A stretch of DNA of 64,000 nucleotides. It comes from Lachnospiraceae bacterium. Lineage in GTDB: Bacteria > Bacillota > Clostridia > Lachnospirales > Lachnospiraceae. Position 1 is the stretch's first letter; each line of letters begins with the position of its first letter. Shown here piece by piece: positions 11,051 to 23,458 of this stretch. Position numbers and translations under genes: made by a program. Where the stretch lies: the NCBI GenBank assembly GCA_022774505.1, contig JALFLW010000085.1, positions 1 to 64,000 of the forward strand, given 5' to 3'. The notes beneath the pieces are model-generated. The model made no database searches. It was given only the letters and a program-made list of their open reading frames with translations, and was not told the origin of the DNA.

Positions 11051-11962
11051 TTACATTCCCCCGGCAATAAATCCGTTAATCCCTCTCGCAACGATCTTGC
11101 CAATATCTCTGATCTGCTCGTCAATATCTTTTGGTGTGACAAATAATTCGCCCATAGACCGGTCAGAAAAATTGCGGATAAAAAGATCAATCTGTTTCAT
11201 CGTATACCCTTCTCGCAACAGGCTGTTTTCCATACACTCTGACACAATGGTTGAGGCATCCACAACCGTCGGAACTCCAATCGCAATAACCGGTATTTTT
11301 AATTCATTTTCATTTAAAGCATTTCTGTTATTCCCAATCCCGGCTCCCGGACATATTCCGGTATCGGTGATCTGGATTGTCCGGCATAGTCTGTTAATAC
11401 TTCTGGAGGCAAGGGAATCTACGACCAAAAGACAGCCCGGCTTTACTTTTTCAATAATCCCTCCTAAGATTTCCCCACTTTCCATTCCTGTCTGTCCCAT
11501 CACTCCCGGTGTCAATGCACAAAGAGTTTGTTCGTTTTTTCCACATAGATCCTTGAAATACTTTTGGATATGGCGGTTCACGCAAATATCATCCATGACA
11601 AAGGGGCCTAATGCATCCGGTGTTGCAAAACGATTTCCAAGACCGGCTGCCAGATATACGCGGCATGTATCCGGTGCTAATTTACGGATTGTCTGTGCTA
11701 TAATCTCCGCTGCCGTTTTTCTGGTCTTTTCCTTCTCCTCTTTGTCATCATATTTTTCTTTTGAAGTAAACTCAATTGTAATATAATTTCCCATAGGCTT
11801 ATTCATCTGTTCCTGTCCCTGCTCATTTTTTATCGCCACCGTAGTAAGACGTATTCTTCCATCTAAATATGTTTTTTCGTCCAGCTCCACTCCTTTAATT
11901 TCTACATCATCCTCCGGAAAGCTTTCTCTTACCTCCAATGCAAGATCTGTCCTTTTTTTCAT
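11051..11962 (-). CDS. gpr: GPR germination protease
   Basis: AAGLGNRFATPDALGPFV, LTPGVMGQTGMESGEI, ICPGAGIGNNR. Confidence 0.95.
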   Translation of the reverse strand: MKKRTDLALEVRESFPEDDVEIKGVELDEKTYLDGRIRLTTVAIKNEQGQEQMNKPMGNYITIEFTSKEKYDDKEEKEKTRKTAAEIIAQTIRKLAPDTCRVYLAAGLGNRFATPDALGPFVMDDICVNRHIQKYFKDLCGKNEQTLCALTPGVMGQTGMESGEILGGIIEKVKPGCLLVVDSLASRSINRLCRTIQITDTGICPGAGIGNNRNALNENELKIPVIAIGVPTVVDASTIVSECMENSLLREGYTMKQIDLFIRNFSDRSMGELFVTPKDIDEQIRDIGKIVARGINGFIAGGM

Positions 11963-12066
11963 CGTTTCCCCCTTTTCCGACGGATGATTCCACCAAACCG
12001 CCTGTCAGCTTACTGAGCAACTATCATATTTAATAACATTTTTTGCATTTTTTTGAAATTTATGTA

Positions 12067-12095
12067 TTGACAATCCCCACGGAATCCCCTATTAT
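12067..12095 (+). promoter_or_regulatory. sigma-A type promoter of rpsT
   Basis: TTGACA-N17-TATTAT upstream of rpsT. Confidence 0.8.
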
Positions 12096-12176
12096 ATATG
12101 AGTATGTTTACATCATAGTGACCGTGTCCACAAATTGATGAAACAGTAGATTTCACGATTGGGAGGTGTAAAGAGA

Positions 12177-12440
12177 ATGGCTAACATTAAATCAGCAAAG
12201 AAAAGAATTTTAGTTGATCGCAGAAATGCAGAGAGAAATAAAGCAATTAAGTCAAGCGTTAAGACCGCTATCAAAAAGGTTGACGCTGCTATCGCTGCTA
12301 AAGATAAGACTGCAGCTGACAGTGCATTAGTTGCTGCAATTTCAGAAATCGATAAGGCTGCCAGCAAGGGTGTATTCCATAAGAAAACTGCTTCCAGAAA
12401 GATTTCTCGTCTGACAGTTGCTGTCAATAAGATTGCATAA
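12177..12440 (+). CDS. rpsT: 30S ribosomal protein S20
   Basis: MANIKSAKKRILVDRRNAERNKAIKSSVKT; RBS GGGAGGTGTAAAGAGA. Confidence 0.97.
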   Translation: MANIKSAKKRILVDRRNAERNKAIKSSVKTAIKKVDAAIAAKDKTAADSALVAAISEIDKAASKGVFHKKTASRKISRLTVAVNKIA

Positions 12441-12458
12441 TTGGATCAATTTCCATAC

Positions 12459-12494
12459 AAAAAAGAACTGCTTAGGTGTGGGCAGTTCTTTTTT
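12459..12494 (+). terminator. rpsT intrinsic terminator
   Basis: AAAAAAGAACTGC...GCAGTTCTTTTTT hairpin with T tract. Confidence 0.88.
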
Positions 12495-12577
12495 GTGTTT
12501 CTATTTTTGTGATCCTATATTGTCTTGGTATTTCTATATTGTTTCCGGGATATATTGTTTTGGATCCGATTCAGTGA

Positions 12578-15500
12578 TCATTTCATCAAACGGTCCTGCT
12601 TTAATATATGTTTTCTGACCATCATACCACATTTTTTATCAAATATCAGTTTTAATGATCTATTGCATCCTTTCCATGCCCCTGCTGCTACTTTAGGCTT
12701 TTTGGTTGTTTGAAATAGTATCTTTTTCAATCCCTTATTATTTGAAAAAGCTTTTTTCCCGATCTCTTGGATATTCTTTCCAACAATGATCTTTTGTAAA
12801 TTCTTCTTTCCTGATAATGCCTTTTTCTCAATCTTTTTTACCTTGTATCCGTATCCTTTGATCTGCAGCTGTGCAGGAATCTTCACTACTTTTTTGTCTT
12901 TTGTGATCCCGGTAACACAAAGACTCCTTTTCGTGATACTGCTTTCTATAACTTTATAGACAATACCATCCTTTTTGATCTTCTTTCCTTTTTTTACAAA
13001 GGATGCACCTGCATGCTCTGCGATTTTTTTGGCTATCTTATTACTGTCATTTCCGACCCAGGTTGATACCACACTCATTCCATCCGTTGGGGATGTGGAA
13101 GGCTGTGGAGATACTTTTCCTTTGCCTGCCGGTTCCTTTGTATTCTTTGCTGCCGGCTGCGTGACGATCGGTTGTGGCGTATCCACCGGTTTCATCGAAT
13201 AGATCGGTCCGGGCATCATTGTCTGTGCCGGTGGATACGAAACCGGAGTTGTTGTATTTACCACAGATGGTGTCTTTTCCGGTTTCATTGTGGTTTCAGG
13301 CGCTTTCGCTGATGTCTTTGGAAAATCCGGAGATAGCAGCCCTTTTTGAACAATTTTAAATCTTTTATTTTTAGAAACCATAACAATATCACCCGGATAT
13401 AAAGTTTGATTATTTTCATCTATATAGCAGCCGATCTGATCAATATTTTTCAACCTTTCAGGCATGGTATACTGCTGTCCATATTTTACCTGCTGGCTTG
13501 TAATGATTTGCTGTCCCTGATCTTTTTCGACAAAAAACAATATGTCACACATTTTTCTATTTAAGTTGATTTCTATACAGGTATTTCCATCAGCTGTTAT
13601 CATCGTTTCTTCCAGTGATTTTGCATCACTGAGCTCATATCCTTCTCCGTATATCTTTTTTATACACTTTTCAATAGTATCAACAGAATAATGCTTTAAT
13701 AGCTCCTCTGCTGCCTTTGAACCCGTTGTACCATAAAAAACATTTTTTTCCCCTTTCATATATCCGGTTCCGTTTAAATTCTCATAATAAGGAATTATAT
13801 AATATGCTGTGTCTGTATTTGGAATCCATCTGGCATATAATGTCTGATTATGATTTGGTACTGCATAATTCTCTCCGGGATGTGCAACAACTACATCACT
13901 TTCACGGCCAATTGACCACCCGGCAAAGGAATAACCAGTCCGTGTCATAGTCACTTCCGGCAGCATAAGTTTTTCTTCAAACAGCCCCTTTATCTCGATT
14001 GGTTTATCTGATCCTGATATTAATTGACCACCATTGAGATCAAATCGTACACTGTATTCTCCCCTCCGGAAATATGCATTTAAAACAAGCGAACCATCTG
14101 CTTTTACTTCCCCGGTCATCTTGGAGGATTCTTCATCCAAAACAAATCCAGGATATAGGTCACGAATGTCACCGACTGATGCCATAGTACCTGTTTTTCC
14201 CGAAAAATCATACTGCACTGCCAGTTCATAACTATGATCAAGCTTTTGTTTGTAATATTCTACATGATATTTTATCGGAGCGGCCTGCCATATAGCATGC
14301 AGTGTTATATCCCTGTCAATTTTAAACTGCCGCTCACCTGCAGATGCGGCAGCATTTTCTGACCACCCGGCAAATTCGTATCCCATCCTTTTGGGTTGTG
14401 CTGAAAGCATAATCTCTTTTGTACTCCACACAGCAAATAACCGGATCGTTCCACCTTCTTTTTTCAGCCCGTTAACTGTACTGCCATCGGAATAAAGAAC
14501 ACCACCATCCTGCGAATCAGACCATCCCATAAATTCTAAATACACCATCTGAAAAATGGTATCACACATTACATCCTCTGCATTTGGATCAAATAATATC
14601 TTTTTTCTATTAATAAATGCATTTCTGGTAAGCTGATAATCATGCCCATAATATAAATTCTGAAGCATGGACATCTTTCCTCCGGATTCGCAGTTTGCCA
14701 TGAATTCAATATTATATTTGATAGGTGAAAAATAACGGTACACCGTGCATCCATCGAGTCCTACCTGACAGGATGTGCTGTATGTAAATTCATAGCCATC
14801 ATAATATCTGCCAACCTGTCTGTTGTCTCCGATTGCTCCACCACTTGTTATACTTGTATATTGTTCATTCCATATATGATTTCCAAGCTGCTGTCCCGTA
14901 TCCGGTCCCTCCTTAACGATATCCAGACATTGTACTGTCTTCAGGGAATTTTTGAAGTATCGATAAACCTTGGTTCCCTCGGCCTTTACAATCGTCTTTG
15001 AACATCCTATATAATCTCTGCCCGGATAATATATTCCTGATTGTGTGCTGCAGCCGGCAATCTCGCCGGTAACCGTTTCACCAAACTCTCCTTCATAACC
15101 ACTGCATCCCAATATCTGCTCCGTATTTCGTGTCTGAAGAATATCGACACAAGTGACATCGCATTTCTGTGGTACTGCCTTCCAGCGGGCATATATTTTT
15201 CCTCCCCGTGTAACATAATCCCCCACCGAGATTTTTGTCCCACCGTTCTGTGCCGTATACCAACCTTCTAATACATAAACATTGCGGTCCCTTTCCCTCA
15301 CAATCTCCGGAAGTTTCCTGACAACAAATCCATCTCCTACATCATAATATGCTTCACCAGCCTGAAGTACTGTCCCACCGTTTGTTTCTACATCTACCGC
15401 TCCGTTACTGCCACTTTTTCCGATAAATATACCATTATGGATCCGATAAATGTATGAAATCTGATCCGGCGATCCCGTTCCAAGCCGTAGAGTCCACCGC

Positions 15501-16048
15501 TCTTTAAAGGCAGTCATCAGAGAATATTGCGAATCCAGCCACTTCGAACGCGAATCTGTACTGTATTCATATTCTCTGCTGATCATTTTTCCCTGTTGAT
15601 AGCGTGTGGTTTCAATTGAATAGCATGGAAATTTTTTGCAATGATCATCATACAGAATGGATCCTTTTATCCATATATGTCCCCTCGGATCTCCTTTATC
15701 AAAGAAACTGACCGGAAACCGTATATCCCGTATCATTTCCTTCTGTTCTGTGCTGGTAATCCCCTGAAGATTTTCATACCAAAAATTCCACCCTCCGTTT
15801 TTTGAATATTTCCATACATCAAATGCATAGTAATTTGTCTCAAAATCATTGAGCGATATACTGACACCCGATACAGCCAAACCATTCTCCTCCTGGTTAT
15901 GCACCTGACCAATATACTTTGGTGAAACATCGTTTATATTCTCTGCATACGCCTTACACGGATACCGCCCCATCCCTATCGCAAATGAAGACACCAATAT
16001 AATAAATAATATGAGAATATGTCTTTTCAAGATATAGCTTTTTTCCAT
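12578..16048 (-). CDS. large secreted protein with InlB (Listeria-Bacteroides) repeats, Thr/Pro-rich linker and C-terminal LRR_5-like repeats
   Basis: N-terminal signal peptide; repeats such as FDLNGGQ...TRTGYSFAGWSIG...NQTLYARW; C-terminal VKKIEKKALSGKKNLQKIIVGKNIQEIGKKAFSNNKGLKKI. Confidence 0.88.
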   Translation of the reverse strand: MEKSYILKRHILILFIILVSSFAIGMGRYPCKAYAENINDVSPKYIGQVHNQEENGLAVSGVSISLNDFETNYYAFDVWKYSKNGGWNFWYENLQGITSTEQKEMIRDIRFPVSFFDKGDPRGHIWIKGSILYDDHCKKFPCYSIETTRYQQGKMISREYEYSTDSRSKWLDSQYSLMTAFKERWTLRLGTGSPDQISYIYRIHNGIFIGKSGSNGAVDVETNGGTVLQAGEAYYDVGDGFVVRKLPEIVRERDRNVYVLEGWYTAQNGGTKISVGDYVTRGGKIYARWKAVPQKCDVTCVDILQTRNTEQILGCSGYEGEFGETVTGEIAGCSTQSGIYYPGRDYIGCSKTIVKAEGTKVYRYFKNSLKTVQCLDIVKEGPDTGQQLGNHIWNEQYTSITSGGAIGDNRQVGRYYDGYEFTYSTSCQVGLDGCTVYRYFSPIKYNIEFMANCESGGKMSMLQNLYYGHDYQLTRNAFINRKKILFDPNAEDVMCDTIFQMVYLEFMGWSDSQDGGVLYSDGSTVNGLKKEGGTIRLFAVWSTKEIMLSAQPKRMGYEFAGWSENAAASAGERQFKIDRDITLHAIWQAAPIKYHVEYYKQKLDHSYELAVQYDFSGKTGTMASVGDIRDLYPGFVLDEESSKMTGEVKADGSLVLNAYFRRGEYSVRFDLNGGQLISGSDKPIEIKGLFEEKLMLPEVTMTRTGYSFAGWSIGRESDVVVAHPGENYAVPNHNQTLYARWIPNTDTAYYIIPYYENLNGTGYMKGEKNVFYGTTGSKAAEELLKHYSVDTIEKCIKKIYGEGYELSDAKSLEETMITADGNTCIEINLNRKMCDILFFVEKDQGQQIITSQQVKYGQQYTMPERLKNIDQIGCYIDENNQTLYPGDIVMVSKNKRFKIVQKGLLSPDFPKTSAKAPETTMKPEKTPSVVNTTTPVSYPPAQTMMPGPIYSMKPVDTPQPIVTQPAAKNTKEPAGKGKVSPQPSTSPTDGMSVVSTWVGNDSNKIAKKIAEHAGASFVKKGKKIKKDGIVYKVIESSITKRSLCVTGITKDKKVVKIPAQLQIKGYGYKVKKIEKKALSGKKNLQKIIVGKNIQEIGKKAFSNNKGLKKILFQTTKKPKVAAGAWKGCNRSLKLIFDKKCGMMVRKHILKQDRLMK

Positions 16049-16249
16049 GATTACCTCCATTTCTTAATGAGCAAAAACAGTGATACGAAATGAACAGCAA
16101 TTAATCTGCTCCCCACAGAATTGTAATAGCCGCTAATCAGATCATGGAATAAATACTCTGTTGTAGAGTGCATTATAACAAGCTGTTTTCCCTATTTCAA
16201 GATGGCAATATCAACAATCTTCCCTTATCTTTCTCGTTATTATGCAAAA

Positions 16250-16276
16250 AAACACATACAAAATAATGTATGTGTT
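16250..16276 (-). terminator. intrinsic terminator downstream of amidase gene
   Basis: Minus strand: AACACATAC-ATTATTTT-GTATGTGTT followed by TTTTT. Confidence 0.82.
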
Positions 16277-16333
16277 CCTTTTATAAATCATATATATATT
16301 CTTTTTTCACAAAATTAATGTACCGAATGCATC

Positions 16334-17032
16334 TTATTTTTTATACTGACTATCTAAAATGCAATTCCAAATATCTCCTTGCAGCTTCTTCCACTTTTTG
16401 GGATGTTTTACATAATATAACGGACAAAGCTTTCCCGTGACATCATAATGACGGATGATATCCTCCCGTTCTGATATTTCATATTTGTCGCATAACCATG
16501 CACATAATCGCACCAGGGACTGATATGTCTTTTTCGTAAATTTTCCGTTTTTTGCCGGATGACAACATTCAATTGAAATTGTATTGTTATTTCTGTCATT
16601 CGATGCATATGCAATTTCATCCAATGGGATACATTGAATAATCTCTCCATTTATTCCTATAATAAAATGGCTGCTTACCTTATTCTCAACGGTATCCTCC
16701 TGATCCTTTCGTCCCTCAAAATAGTCGCGGTTTGCCTGTGCCCCGGTCCCCGGATTGGCCGTATAATGAATGACGATCCCATTTACTTTTTTTAATTTTT
16801 TTCCTGATCTTGAATTTGGATTAAGAGTTAAATATTCTTTTGATATTTCAGGTTTGCTGACAGTTATCTTATCATATTCAACAGTCGGTTTCTCCGAAAA
16901 GTATCGATTATATACAAATCCCGATACTGTCATAAAAACAGCCAGAATACCGGCAGCAACAATCCCTCCGGCGATCACCAGCACCATAGTCCTGCGAAGC
17001 TGCTTCTTTTTTACTCTTGTTCTTTTCTTCAT
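16334..17032 (-). CDS. N-acetylmuramoyl-L-alanine amidase (Amidase_2/PGRP fold), membrane anchored
   Basis: GIVIHYTANPGTGAQANRDYFEG, SHFIIGINGEIIQCIPLDEIAYAS, RHYDVTGKLCPLYY; N-terminal TM helix. Confidence 0.9.
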   Translation of the reverse strand: MKKRTRVKKKQLRRTMVLVIAGGIVAAGILAVFMTVSGFVYNRYFSEKPTVEYDKITVSKPEISKEYLTLNPNSRSGKKLKKVNGIVIHYTANPGTGAQANRDYFEGRKDQEDTVENKVSSHFIIGINGEIIQCIPLDEIAYASNDRNNNTISIECCHPAKNGKFTKKTYQSLVRLCAWLCDKYEISEREDIIRHYDVTGKLCPLYYVKHPKKWKKLQGDIWNCILDSQYKK

Positions 17033-17061
17033 CTTATCATCCTAAAAATCCGTATATTTAT

Positions 17062-17088
17062 AGAAGGGTGCCAAACCGGCACCCTTCT
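17062..17088 (-). terminator. hairpin downstream of guaB
   Basis: AGAAGGGTGCC-AAACC-GGCACCCTTCT, 11-bp perfect stem, weak U tract. Confidence 0.7.
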
Positions 17089-17150
17089 TTGATATAAAAC
17101 AGACTATCTAAGCATTTTTGTAAAAAGCTTTTTCCAAAAAACCTGTCTAT

Positions 17151-18626
<1,476 letters not shown>

Positions 18627-18639
18627 TTATGTATTATGA

Positions 18640-18666
18640 AACACGCAGGGGGTATTCCTGCGTGTT
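18640..18666 (-). terminator. hairpin upstream of guaB
   Basis: AACACGCAGG-GGGTATT-CCTGCGTGTT perfect 10-bp stem; could be a terminator of the upstream gene or a guaB leader element. Confidence 0.55.
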
Positions 18667-18789
18667 AAAAACAAAGATCAAATATTTGAAAAATTATACA
18701 CCTTTTTTATAGTAATTGTCAACAACAAAGAGGCTAAATTTTAATCAATTTGACCAAAATTCAACCTCATTTTACTGTTTGTTCATATT

Positions 18790-19305
18790 TTATTCATCTT
18801 TAATCTTACTCCGAGACTTTGTCTTCATCTGATCCAGTAATCTTTCATCAGGCGTAAAACGAATCTTGATATTGCCCTTTTCTCCTTTTGCCACAATGAT
18901 GTACTGACGGTCTTCTTCATTTCTTGATGAATAATCCTGTATAGGCAGATTTTGAAAAGCATCCAGATAATGTGACCCTTCCGGAGCAACTACTTCTGCT
19001 TTTTCCAAATCTGTTCTGCACATGTTTTTTCTAGCATTTTCTGCAATGATCCTATCGAAATCTATCTGACCATCCACAAAAACATATTCAAAATCAATAT
19101 GAGGATTTGGCAGAAAATAGATTATGATAATATCTATAACTACTGACGCCAAAAGCCCCAGAATCTTTAATACACCCGGCAAAACCACTAATGCAAGAAC
19201 CGGTAAAACAACGCAGGCGGCCAACATAAGCCGCCTACGCATCAATTCCTGCTGTGTCAACCGGGAATGTACATATGTGTCTGAATACAGTCCCTCGTTA
19301 TACAT
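18790..19305 (-). CDS. conserved membrane protein of unknown function (DUF6106-like)
   Basis: 171 aa with N-terminal hydrophobic segments (LMLAACVVLPVLALVVLPGVLKILGLLASVVIDIIIIYFL). Confidence 0.7.
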   Translation of the reverse strand: MYNEGLYSDTYVHSRLTQQELMRRRLMLAACVVLPVLALVVLPGVLKILGLLASVVIDIIIIYFLPNPHIDFEYVFVDGQIDFDRIIAENARKNMCRTDLEKAEVVAPEGSHYLDAFQNLPIQDYSSRNEEDRQYIIVAKGEKGNIKIRFTPDERLLDQMKTKSRSKIKDE

Positions 19306-19380
19306 AGCTATCCTTTCACCTTATTCAGGTTTTATACAGTTTCTAAAAAACTTCTTCCGTGAAATTGCAGGTTTTGCTGT

Positions 19381-21051
<1,671 letters not shown>

Positions 21052-21055
21052 TCAA

Positions 21056-21364
<309 letters not shown>

Positions 21365-21374
21365 TTATTATCTA

Positions 21375-21401
21375 TTAGCACTCACTTTATCTGAGTGCTA
21401 A
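21375..21401. promoter_or_regulatory. CIRCE operator (HrcA binding site)
   Basis: TTAGCACTC-N9-GAGTGCTAA, exact consensus upstream of groS. Confidence 0.97.
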
Positions 21402-21660
21402 CCATAAACATAATATATTGCATTTCCTTTTTTTCTGCAAGTTTTCCAAGCAAGTAAATCTTTATATTTTCATTATATTCTTCTTTTTTCTTTATTATAA
21501 TATTTTTTTCTCTTTTAATCTCTTTTTTCCGTTTTCTTTGACCTTTTCTACATATTACTATATAATTTTATTGATCAATCAAACAAAAGAATTCTATCTT
21601 TTGGAACAACCTCTGAAAACATCAGATAATAAACATGATTTATAAAAAGGAGATTTTATA

Positions 21661-22380
21661 ATGAGAGAACAGCTTTATACAATTCCGGTAAATGACGCTT
21701 TTGCTGTGGAATGTGAATGCCCCGTTTGTTCCATGTATGACTCTCTGGAACGGGATGCCATTGAATTTACTATGGGACCAAGTTATATGGAGGATGACAT
21801 CCGAATGGAAACAAACAAGATTGGTTTCTGCAGCCATCATGTCAAGCAATTATATAAACATCAGAACCGTCTGGGACTTGCCCTGATCCTCCATACACAT
21901 ATGCAACGCACAAATCGTGATCTCAAAGAACTTTTATCCTCTGATAAACCAGCCAAAAAAGGACTCTTTTCCAAAAAAACGGAAAACGAATCTCCGGTTG
22001 TTGATTATATCCATACTTTGAACACTTCCTGCTACATATGCAATAGGATAGACCGCATCTTTTCCCGTTACCTTGCAACTATCTATCACTGTTATGAACA
22101 CGATGAAGAATTTCGTCAAAAATTTGCGGCTTCAAAAGGATTTTGTACAAAGCACTTCGGTATGCTTTACGAATCAGCTCCTTTAAATCTGTCCGGTAAA
22201 AGACTTCCTGAATTTATTGAAACACTCAATGAAGTCTATCTAACAAATATGCAGCGGGTTACCGATGATCTCGAATGGTTCACCGACAAATTTGACTACC
22301 GCAATGAGGATAAACCATGGAAAAATTCCAAGGATGCACTTCCACGCAGTATGACAAAAACAAACAGTATTCTCCCATGA
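21661..22380 (+). CDS. DUF6062-like Cys/His-rich protein
   Basis: 239 aa; CECPVC, FCSHHV, CYICNRI, FCTKHF motifs; RBS AAAGGAG. Confidence 0.75.
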   Translation: MREQLYTIPVNDAFAVECECPVCSMYDSLERDAIEFTMGPSYMEDDIRMETNKIGFCSHHVKQLYKHQNRLGLALILHTHMQRTNRDLKELLSSDKPAKKGLFSKKTENESPVVDYIHTLNTSCYICNRIDRIFSRYLATIYHCYEHDEEFRQKFAASKGFCTKHFGMLYESAPLNLSGKRLPEFIETLNEVYLTNMQRVTDDLEWFTDKFDYRNEDKPWKNSKDALPRSMTKTNSILP

Positions 22381-22381
22381 A

Positions 22382-22407
22382 AAAGGGCAAAACCAGCGTT
22401 TTGCCCT
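22382..22407. terminator. hairpin downstream of the DUF6062 gene
   Basis: GGGCAAAA-CCAGC-GTTTTGCCC immediately after the stop codon. Confidence 0.65.
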
Positions 22408-22409
22408 CC

Positions 22410-22474
22410 AAGAATTGCTTCGCAATTCTCGTTGGCTTCCCACTATGTTACGAGCATTTTCCTATACACTAAAA
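22410..22474 (-). repeat. dispersed intergenic repeat, copy 2 (65 bp)
   Basis: Reverse complement TTTTAGTGTATAGGAAAATGCTCGTAACATAGTGGGAAGCCAACGAGAATTGCGAAGCAATTCTT; 60/65 identical to 6388-6452. Confidence 0.9.
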
Positions 22475-22487
22475 AAGGCAAAACAGC

Positions 22488-22505
22488 GTTTTCCTATACA
22501 CTAAA
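22488..22505 (-). repeat. partial tandem copy of the dispersed repeat (first ~18 bp)
   Basis: TTTTCCTATACACTAAAA repeated adjacent to copy 2. Confidence 0.8.
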
Positions 22506-22547
22506 AGACTCCCCAAAAAGCATGAAACTGCTTTTCGGAGAGTCTTT
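22504..22547. terminator. bidirectional terminator between convergent genes
   Basis: AAAGACTCCCC...AAAAGCA...TGCTTTT...GGAGAGTCTTT long hairpin. Confidence 0.8.
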
Positions 22548-22574
22548 AATAATCATTATAGATATCGGATAAGA

Positions 22575-23423
22575 TTATTTATGTTCTTTATCTTTATTCA
22601 GAAGTTCCTTGATTTCTCTTGCTCTATTTTTTATTCTCTCATTTGCCTCTCTGGATATCAGCACTCTGGAAATCCAACGGCTTGATTCTTCATATTTTCC
22701 TATTCTACGTGCCAGCTCGGCCAAAAGATAACTTACAGTCACCTCATCCATTCCACACATTGGAAATGTCTCCTTGGAAAATGCTGCCTGAAATCCGGTA
22801 TATGCATTCTCTAACAATTCCTTTTCCTGTGCATGAAGCTCCTCAAGCTGTTTCTTTCTGTCCGGTGTTTCCTCTGGAAGAGATTCTGCCTTGCCGCGGC
22901 ATATCCATGCCATTTTCAGGCAGGTATAAGCCCTCTCGCTCTCCTTTGCCTTTTTGATCACTGTATTTAACAAAGCAAGCTGATGTCTCTCCAAGGCATC
23001 ATCATACGTATAAATATTATCGGTAGCCGGAAGCCCCTTAAAATTGGCAGATATATTTTCTCTGATCAGTCTCGCCTGTGCCGGCATCATAAATTTGAAA
23101 AACCTGTCCAAAGCAGCATAACCACAATGCGGGCATGCAACAGCATCATATTTCAGACAGTCTACATGCTGATACTTGGGACGCAAATCCGTATCGGCTG
23201 CCAAAAGCTTTACTTTTCCTGTTCGTACCTTCTTGGAATGAAATTCCTTATCACAAACCGGACATATATATGTCTTTTCAAAAAGAAAATCTGCTTCTGT
23301 CAGAGCTGCTGTTTTCTCTGCAGCCTTTTTTTCTCCTTCTTTTTTGCTATCGTTTTCAAATACTTCCACCTTCTCCAATTTTCCCAGACCAAGCTTATCA
23401 AGCCCTGAAAAAATTCCCTTCAT
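22575..23423 (-). CDS. DUF2225 family Cys-rich protein
   Basis: YICPVCDKEFHSKKVRTGKVKLLAADTDLRPKYQHVDCLKYDAVACPHCGYAALDRFF. Confidence 0.85.
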   Translation of the reverse strand: MKGIFSGLDKLGLGKLEKVEVFENDSKKEGEKKAAEKTAALTEADFLFEKTYICPVCDKEFHSKKVRTGKVKLLAADTDLRPKYQHVDCLKYDAVACPHCGYAALDRFFKFMMPAQARLIRENISANFKGLPATDNIYTYDDALERHQLALLNTVIKKAKESERAYTCLKMAWICRGKAESLPEETPDRKKQLEELHAQEKELLENAYTGFQAAFSKETFPMCGMDEVTVSYLLAELARRIGKYEESSRWISRVLISREANERIKNRAREIKELLNKDKEHK

Positions 23424-23458
23424 GTAAATCCCCCATTTCTTAATGGCACTTTAAATCA

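Noticed and set aside
10953-11786. 277 aa plus-strand ORF
   Set aside because: Antisense to gpr, whose minus-strand protein is clearly recognised; no RBS or family match.
16061-16333. Gap upstream of the InlB-repeat gene as a possible mobile-element scar
   Set aside because: Only a normal terminator for the amidase gene; no inverted repeats or transposase remnant.
21375-21401. Inverted repeat considered as a novel operator
   Set aside because: It is the well-known CIRCE element upstream of groESL.
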